Shown piece by piece: positions 59,903-64,000 of a stretch of DNA of 64,000 bases. Below the pieces are notes generated by a model. That model did not search any database. It was given only the letters and a program-made list of their open reading frames with translations, and was not told the origin of the DNA. The stretch is from positions 62,001 through 126,000 of the forward strand of contig FPIT01000005.1 in NCBI GenBank assembly GCA_900119285.1, in the 5' to 3' direction. The DNA comes from Prevotellaceae bacterium HUN156. Lineage in GTDB: Bacteria; Bacteroidota; Bacteroidia; Bacteroidales; Bacteroidaceae. A program made the position numbers and the translations under genes. The stretch's first letter is position 1. Every line of letters begins with the position of its first letter.

Positions 59903-61267
59903 ATGGCAAAACAGAAGAAATTTATCCTTCAAGAGAGTGAACTCCCTACACAGTGGTATAACATTCAGGCAGACATGCCCAACAAACCTATGCCACCTAT
60001 TCATCCAGCAACAAAGCAGCCTCTGAGTGTAGATGATCTTGCTCACATCTTCCCACGTGAATGCTGTGTGCAAGAACTAGACACGGTACATCGTTGGATA
60101 GATATCCCCGAAGAGGTTCTTGAAAAATATAAGTTTTATCGTAGCACACCTCTTGTACGTGCTTATGCATTAGAAGAGGCTTTGGGTACTCCTGCCCACA
60201 TTTATTTCAAGAATGAATCTACCAACCCATTAGGTTCACATAAGATTAACTCTGCTATTCCGCAGTGCTACTATGCCAAGCAGGAAGGCACTACCAATGT
60301 CACCACAGAGACTGGCGCTGGTCAGTGGGGAGCTGCGCTATCATACGCAGCTAAGATATATGGTCTTGACTGTGCCGTATATCAGGTAAAGATTACCATG
60401 CAGCAGAAGCCCTATCGCTCCAGCATTATGCGCACCTTTGGTGCTGTCGTCGAAGGTTCTCCCTCTATGTCTACCCGTGCTGGTAAGAATATCTTGACAA
60501 AGGATCCCATGCACACAGGATCTCTTGGTACGGCAATCTCTGAAGCTGTAGAATTAGCAACAACAACGCCCAACTGTAAATACACACTTGGCTCTGTATT
60601 AAATCACGTAGGTCTGCACCAGACAATTATTGGATTGGAGGCTGAAAAGCAGATGGAGATGGCTGGTGAATATCCCGATATGGTCATTGCCTGCTTCGGT
60701 GGTGGTTCCAACTTCGGTGGTATCGCATTCCCATTTATGCGTCACAACATTCTTGATGGCAAGAAAACCGAATTCATCGCGGCAGAGCCAGACAGTTGTC
60801 CTAAGTTGACACGTGGTCAGTTCCGTTACGACTTTGGCGACGAGGCTGGATATACCCCATTGCTACCTATGTTCACATTAGGTCACAACTTCAAGCCTTC
60901 AAACATTCATGCTGGCGGCTTGCGCTATCATGGTGCAGGAATGATTGTATCACAACTGATTAAAGATGGATTGATGCATGGTGTAGACATCCCACAATTA
61001 GAGACCTTTGAAGCTGGTATGCTTTTCGCTCGTACCGAGGGTATTATTCCTGCTCCCGAGAGTTGCCATGCCATTGCCGCAACAATTCGTGAGGCAAAGA
61101 AGTGCAAAGAAACTGGCGAGGCAAAAGTCATTCTCTTTAACCTCTCTGGCCATGGACTTATCGATATGCCTAGCTATGATTCGTTCATCAAGGGGGACCT
61201 GCAGAACTACACAGTTACTGATGAGATGATTGCAGAGAATCTTGCCGAGTTAGACAAGCAAGACTAA
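59903..61267 (+). CDS. trpB: Tryptophan synthase beta chain, TrpB2 type
   Basis: 454 residues from the ATG at 59903; longer than TrpB1 (~400) and with the TrpB2 extension (MPPIHPATKQPLSVDDLAHI, then FPRECCVQELD). PLP lysine is Lys114 in NESTNPLGSHKINSA; the phosphate-binding CFGGGSNFGGIAFPF and the Ser/Gly-rich VILFNLSGHGLIDM follow. Joins indole (or a related acceptor) with serine. No trpA or other trp gene is next to it, which fits TrpB2 proteins that work apart from TrpA in indole salvage. Confidence 0.93.
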   Translation: MAKQKKFILQESELPTQWYNIQADMPNKPMPPIHPATKQPLSVDDLAHIFPRECCVQELDTVHRWIDIPEEVLEKYKFYRSTPLVRAYALEEALGTPAHIYFKNESTNPLGSHKINSAIPQCYYAKQEGTTNVTTETGAGQWGAALSYAAKIYGLDCAVYQVKITMQQKPYRSSIMRTFGAVVEGSPSMSTRAGKNILTKDPMHTGSLGTAISEAVELATTTPNCKYTLGSVLNHVGLHQTIIGLEAEKQMEMAGEYPDMVIACFGGGSNFGGIAFPFMRHNILDGKKTEFIAAEPDSCPKLTRGQFRYDFGDEAGYTPLLPMFTLGHNFKPSNIHAGGLRYHGAGMIVSQLIKDGLMHGVDIPQLETFEAGMLFARTEGIIPAPESCHAIAATIREAKKCKETGEAKVILFNLSGHGLIDMPSYDSFIKGDLQNYTVTDEMIAENLAELDKQD

Positions 61268-61295
61268 AAAAGACAAGCAATATAGCATTATATCT

Positions 61296-61340
61296 ATCCG
61301 ATGGTACCCTGTTATCAGCAAGGTATCATCGGATTTAATT
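61296..61340 (+). terminator. Hairpin after the tryptophan synthase beta gene
   Basis: ATCCGATGGTACC (61296-61308) pairs with GGTATCATCGGAT (61322-61334) with mismatches, then TTAATTT. The rest of the gap to 61416 shows nothing. Confidence 0.6.
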
Positions 61341-61415
61341 TAAACACATTTCTAACCTTATTAATACATCTTGACCATCATAAAACTGCCTCATAATTAA
61401 AAAATTGCGTAAAAA

Positions 61416-61447
61416 TTTGCAAAAAACAAAAAAATCCTTTATCTTTG
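61416..61447 (+). promoter_or_regulatory. Promoter of the OmpA-family gene
   Basis: TTTG (61416-61419), 20 bases, TATCTTTG (61440-61447), with a 55-base AT-rich leader. Confidence 0.8.
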
Positions 61448-61506
61448 CCCTCTATAGATAATGATAAATATAATTTATAATCTAAAACTATTAAAATTAC
61501 AGTATT

Positions 61507-62562
61507 ATGAACACAAAACATTTAATCCTAACCGCAATCTCTGCATTATTTGCAGTAAGTTTTGCTATGGCACAAGAAGACAATCGTGATGTCTTGAAAT
61601 CGTATTCATACATAGAAGCACAAGGTGGTGTGCAAACGCCTGCTTCTGATTTCTTTAAACTTATCTCTCCAACTGCAGCATTATCCTATGGTTATATGAC
61701 GCCCAAGGGGGGTGCACGCCTACACCTCAATGGATGGCAGTCAAAAATGACTTCCGACTACAAATATAAATACGTTGATATTAATGCCGACCTGTTGCTG
61801 AATGTAACGAGTTTACTCTCTCGTAACGTTGCTCGTCCACTAAACCTATACGTACTCGGCGGTATTGGTCATATTTCATCATTCGACCATGAAGCCAATA
61901 TGGGTAGCCTGGTGGATAAGTTCTCGTATAACTTACGTACAGGTTTACGTTTAGAAAGTAATATTACCAAGCCTATCGGATTCTCATTTGAAATTAATGC
62001 CAACTATGCGCCCATGATACATGACAAGAGTTTTAACAACAGTAAAGGTTGGGGATTTCTTGCGATGTTAGGTGTCAGCTATCGTTTCAACAGACGCATC
62101 CAAAAGGCAGAACCTATCGTACCTGTAGTGCAGGAAGTTATAGAAGCTGTCGATGTCGTTCCTGCAGCACCTGTCATTGAAGAGAAGAAACCTGAGCCCA
62201 AAATTGTGGTAAAGAAAGATATTCTGCATGAAGAAATTTTCTATGGCATTTGTAAGAGTGATCCAACAGTAGGTGGACAAGAACAAATGAAGAAGATTGC
62301 CCAATTTATGGAGAAGCATAAGGATGCGAAAGTTATGATTGTGGGATATGCCGACAAAGAAACTGGTCATCCATCTATCAATATGGAATATGCCAACCAA
62401 CGTGCACAAAAGTGTAAAGACGTATTGGTAAACACCTACGGATGTAACCCAGCAAATATTCTAACAAGTGCCAAAGGTGACACCGTTCAGCCATTTGGCG
62501 AAAGCGAAAAGAACCGCTGTGCCATCATCGATTCTGAGATTGAATTCACAGTTCAAGAGTAA
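61507..62562 (+). CDS. OmpA-family outer-membrane protein
   Basis: 351 residues with a signal peptide (cut near SFAMAQ). Residues ~30-195 form a small barrel with alternating strands (AALSYGYMTPKGGARLHLNG, LRLESNITKPIGFSFEINAN). A Pro/Val/Glu linker (~200-235, APVIEEKKPEPKIVVKKD) leads to the OmpA C-terminal domain (~240-345) with KVMIVGYADKETGHPSINME, the peptidoglycan-contact region and NQRAQKCKDVLVNTYG. It ties outer membrane to cell wall. Strong promoter and terminator suggest high expression. Confidence 0.93.
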   Translation: MNTKHLILTAISALFAVSFAMAQEDNRDVLKSYSYIEAQGGVQTPASDFFKLISPTAALSYGYMTPKGGARLHLNGWQSKMTSDYKYKYVDINADLLLNVTSLLSRNVARPLNLYVLGGIGHISSFDHEANMGSLVDKFSYNLRTGLRLESNITKPIGFSFEINANYAPMIHDKSFNNSKGWGFLAMLGVSYRFNRRIQKAEPIVPVVQEVIEAVDVVPAAPVIEEKKPEPKIVVKKDILHEEIFYGICKSDPTVGGQEQMKKIAQFMEKHKDAKVMIVGYADKETGHPSINMEYANQRAQKCKDVLVNTYGCNPANILTSAKGDTVQPFGESEKNRCAIIDSEIEFTVQE

Positions 62563-62580
62563 TGATTTAACAACATAAAA

Positions 62581-62612
62581 AAAGCCCTGCCGTTTGGCAG
62601 GGCTTTTCCTTT
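62581..62612. terminator. Bidirectional terminator between the OmpA and Hsp20 genes
   Basis: Perfect stem AAAGCCCTGCC (62581-62591) with GGCAGGGCTTT (62596-62606), A-run to the left and T-run to the right. Confidence 0.9.
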
Positions 62613-62629
62613 TAAAATACGCATAACTC

Positions 62630-63055
62630 TTATGCGATATCAATCTTACGAGATAACTTTACTTTCTCTTCCACGACCTTAGGGAGTTCTACGGTCAGCA
62701 CACCATTTTCAACCTTAGCCGAAATGGCATCTTTCTTAACATCATCAGGCAGTATCAAAGTCTGTTCAAACTTTGTGTAGCTGAACTCACGGCGCAGATA
62801 GCGCGTATTCTTATCCTCCTCCTTATGATCCTGCTTGCTTTCAAGTTTTACAACAAGGTTACCCTCATCGTCAATATGCACATTAAAGTCTTCTTTTTTC
62901 ATGCCTGGAGCTGCAAGCTCTACGGTGTATGCCTTATCTGACTCTTTTACATTGATGGCAGGTGCCGTCTGATTGACCTTTGGCATCAAATCATTGTAAA
63001 ACAAATCATTAAACACTGTTGGAATCCAACTGTTTGTTCTCATCATTGGCATCAT
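62630..63055 (-). CDS. Hsp20/alpha-crystallin family small heat-shock protein
   Basis: 141 residues, typical length. N-terminal NSWIPTVFNDLFYNDLMPKV, alpha-crystallin domain ~35-135 with YTVELAAPGMKKEDFNVHID, LRREFSYTKFEQTLILPDDV and the conserved ENGVLTVELPK. Holds unfolding proteins under stress. Its promoter looks like a sigma-54 type (63132-63147). Confidence 0.95.
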   Translation of the reverse strand: MMPMMRTNSWIPTVFNDLFYNDLMPKVNQTAPAINVKESDKAYTVELAAPGMKKEDFNVHIDDEGNLVVKLESKQDHKEEDKNTRYLRREFSYTKFEQTLILPDDVKKDAISAKVENGVLTVELPKVVEEKVKLSRKIDIA

Positions 63056-63131
63056 AGTTTTTACCTCCTAATTATATTTTAGTTACACATGTTAGTTTCT
63101 TTGATTGCCTTTCAGCTTTCGAACAACATTA

Positions 63132-63147
63132 TGCAACATAGATGCCA
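63132..63147 (-). promoter_or_regulatory. Sigma-54-like -24/-12 promoter of the Hsp20 gene
   Basis: Minus strand TGGCATCTATGTTGCA: GG and GC are exactly 10 bases apart, as sigma-54 requires. It implies a start near 63121 and a leader of about 65 bases. No TAnnTTTG box is seen in this gap. Confidence 0.6.
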
Positions 63148-63159
63148 GACGCTAAGTAA

Positions 63160-63193
63160 TGACACATTGTCAGTAAAACAAGACAATATGACA
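63160..63193. promoter_or_regulatory. TGACA-type palindromes upstream of the sigma-54-like promoter
   Basis: TGACA-CAT-TGTCA (63160-63172) is a perfect 5-3-5 palindrome; GACAATATGACA (63182-63193) is a partial second copy. They lie roughly 40-70 bases before the predicted start, in the range for an activator of sigma-54 promoters. Confidence 0.45.
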
Positions 63194-63197
63194 CTAA

Positions 63198-64000
63198 TTA
63201 TATTTGTTTTAAAAGAGAAACTGCAGCCTCAACCGTAGGAACATCTGCTATTACCATAGAGCGTTTTCCGTTCTGTTCACGGAATTGACAACGACGAGGA
63301 TTCTGCGCCACGTACGAGAGAATTCGGCCGAATTCCTCACTCTGATAGAATGGACTATCATTCTGAGAAACAAAGAAGAGAGTCATACGTCCTTGCTTCA
63401 ACATCATCTTCTCACAACCAAAATCCTTACCTAAACGGCGCAATGAAACCACACGCATCAATTCCTCGCCAACATGTGGTACTGGCCCGAAGCGGTCAAT
63501 CAAACGTGTGCGGTAAGCAACCAGTTGATCATCAGTTTGCAGACCATCAAGTTCACGATAGAGCAACATGCGCTCAGAATCTGATGGTACATACTGGTCA
63601 GGGAAATAAAGTTCCAAATCACTCTCCAAGGTACAATCAGAGACATAATCGCCATTCCATGCACCACCTGCAGAAGAGGAAGTACCATTATGTTTCTGTT
63701 TCTCGTCATCTTGTTCAAACTGCTGAGGATTTTCGTTTCTCAGTTCTACCACAGCTTGTTGCAGGATCTTCACATACGTCTCATAACCCAAATCGGCAAT
63801 AAAGCCACTTTGTTCAGCTCCTAACAAGTTACCAGCACCACGAATATCAAGATCTTGCATCGCAATATGGATACCCGAACCCAGATCACTAAAGTTCTCT
63901 AATGCCTCCAAACGTCGACGACTCTCTACGGGAAGATCGGCCAATGGCGGTGCCAACAGATAACAGAAAGCCTTACGATTGCCACGACCAACGCGACCAC
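63198..64000 (-). CDS. mfd: Transcription-repair coupling factor, C-terminal part (5' end outside window)
   Basis: The frame stays open to the window edge, so this is the last ~267 residues of a protein usually near 1100-1150. At the edge GNRKAFCYLLAPP, then ARRRL-type helix, ENFSDLGSGIHIAMQDLDIR and GAGNLLGAEQSGFIADLGYE are near-invariant Mfd sequence just after the helicase motor; the TRCF C-terminal domain follows (LYFPDQYVPSDSERMLLYRE). Mfd removes RNA polymerase stalled at DNA damage and recruits UvrA. Confidence 0.97.
   Translation of the reverse strand, partial: GRVGRGNRKAFCYLLAPPLADLPVESRRRLEALENFSDLGSGIHIAMQDLDIRGAGNLLGAEQSGFIADLGYETYVKILQQAVVELRNENPQQFEQDDEKQKHNGTSSSAGGAWNGDYVSDCTLESDLELYFPDQYVPSDSERMLLYRELDGLQTDDQLVAYRTRLIDRFGPVPHVGEELMRVVSLRRLGKDFGCEKMMLKQGRMTLFFVSQNDSPFYQSEEFGRILSYVAQNPRRCQFREQNGKRSMVIADVPTVEAAVSLLKQI

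Overview
The window looks like a chromosome segment of a Bacteroidales bacterium, most likely Prevotella in the broad sense. The evidence is: a SusC/SusD pair with SusE-type lipoproteins; many promoters of the Bacteroidetes form (TTTG, 19-21 bases, TAnnTTTG); Prevotella-style secreted proteins ending in a short C-terminal sorting-like tail (NGKKVVIK type); a tmRNA whose tag ends YALAA; and DUF4491 and DUF5053 family proteins. No rRNA, tRNA, CRISPR array, intact insertion sequence or prophage was seen.

Layout. 1-8498 is a starch utilisation locus: end of SusC, SusD, two SusE/F-type surface lipoproteins, a secreted protein of three starch-binding-like repeats, and a GH13 alpha-amylase. 8637-18226 holds two very large secreted repeat proteins around an anion transporter; a 56-residue acidic peptide gene starts one base after the stop of the larger one. 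18590-19860 is gene debris (an orphan C-terminal tail, a frameshifted outer-membrane barrel fragment), palindromes and a 22-base periodic array. 19863-23442 is a two-gene cassette (STAS-kinase fusion, GH2 beta-galactosidase) with a second 22-base array behind it. 23443-25500 has two GC-rich hairpin elements and an AT-rich module of two membrane proteins plus a DUF5053 protein. 25536-29101 holds small-metabolism genes, followed by the tmRNA. 29950-44632 is an exopolysaccharide locus: Wza/SLBB export protein, Wzz, Wzx, Wzy, glycosyltransferases, pyruvyltransferase, WbsX-like protein, initiating sugar transferase and Wzi-like porin.

44773-55271 contains what may be the most interesting system. 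A minus-strand operon (secreted endonuclease/exonuclease/phosphatase, uridine kinase, histidine phosphatase) diverges from a plus-strand operon (TonB-dependent receptor and two surface lipoproteins with OB-fold-like domains), and a secreted non-specific DNA/RNA endonuclease follows after the L31 gene. Together they read as an outer-membrane system for cutting, importing and salvaging nucleic acids. The rest (55374-64000) holds glutathione peroxidase and thioredoxin reductase, a membrane-anchored AraC regulator with a degenerate kinase-like domain, a sodium:solute symporter, TrpB2, an OmpA protein, Hsp20 behind a sigma-54-like promoter, and the end of Mfd.

A second theme is non-coding: several intergenic regions carry arrays with strict 22-base or about 10-base periodicity, using a different word at each place (13028-13140, 19532-19773, 23455-23652, 29109-29148, 53750-53837, 56878-56931). 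Neither period is a multiple of three, so they are not coding; both are close to whole turns of the DNA helix. All functions are read from sequence motifs by eye; no database search was run.
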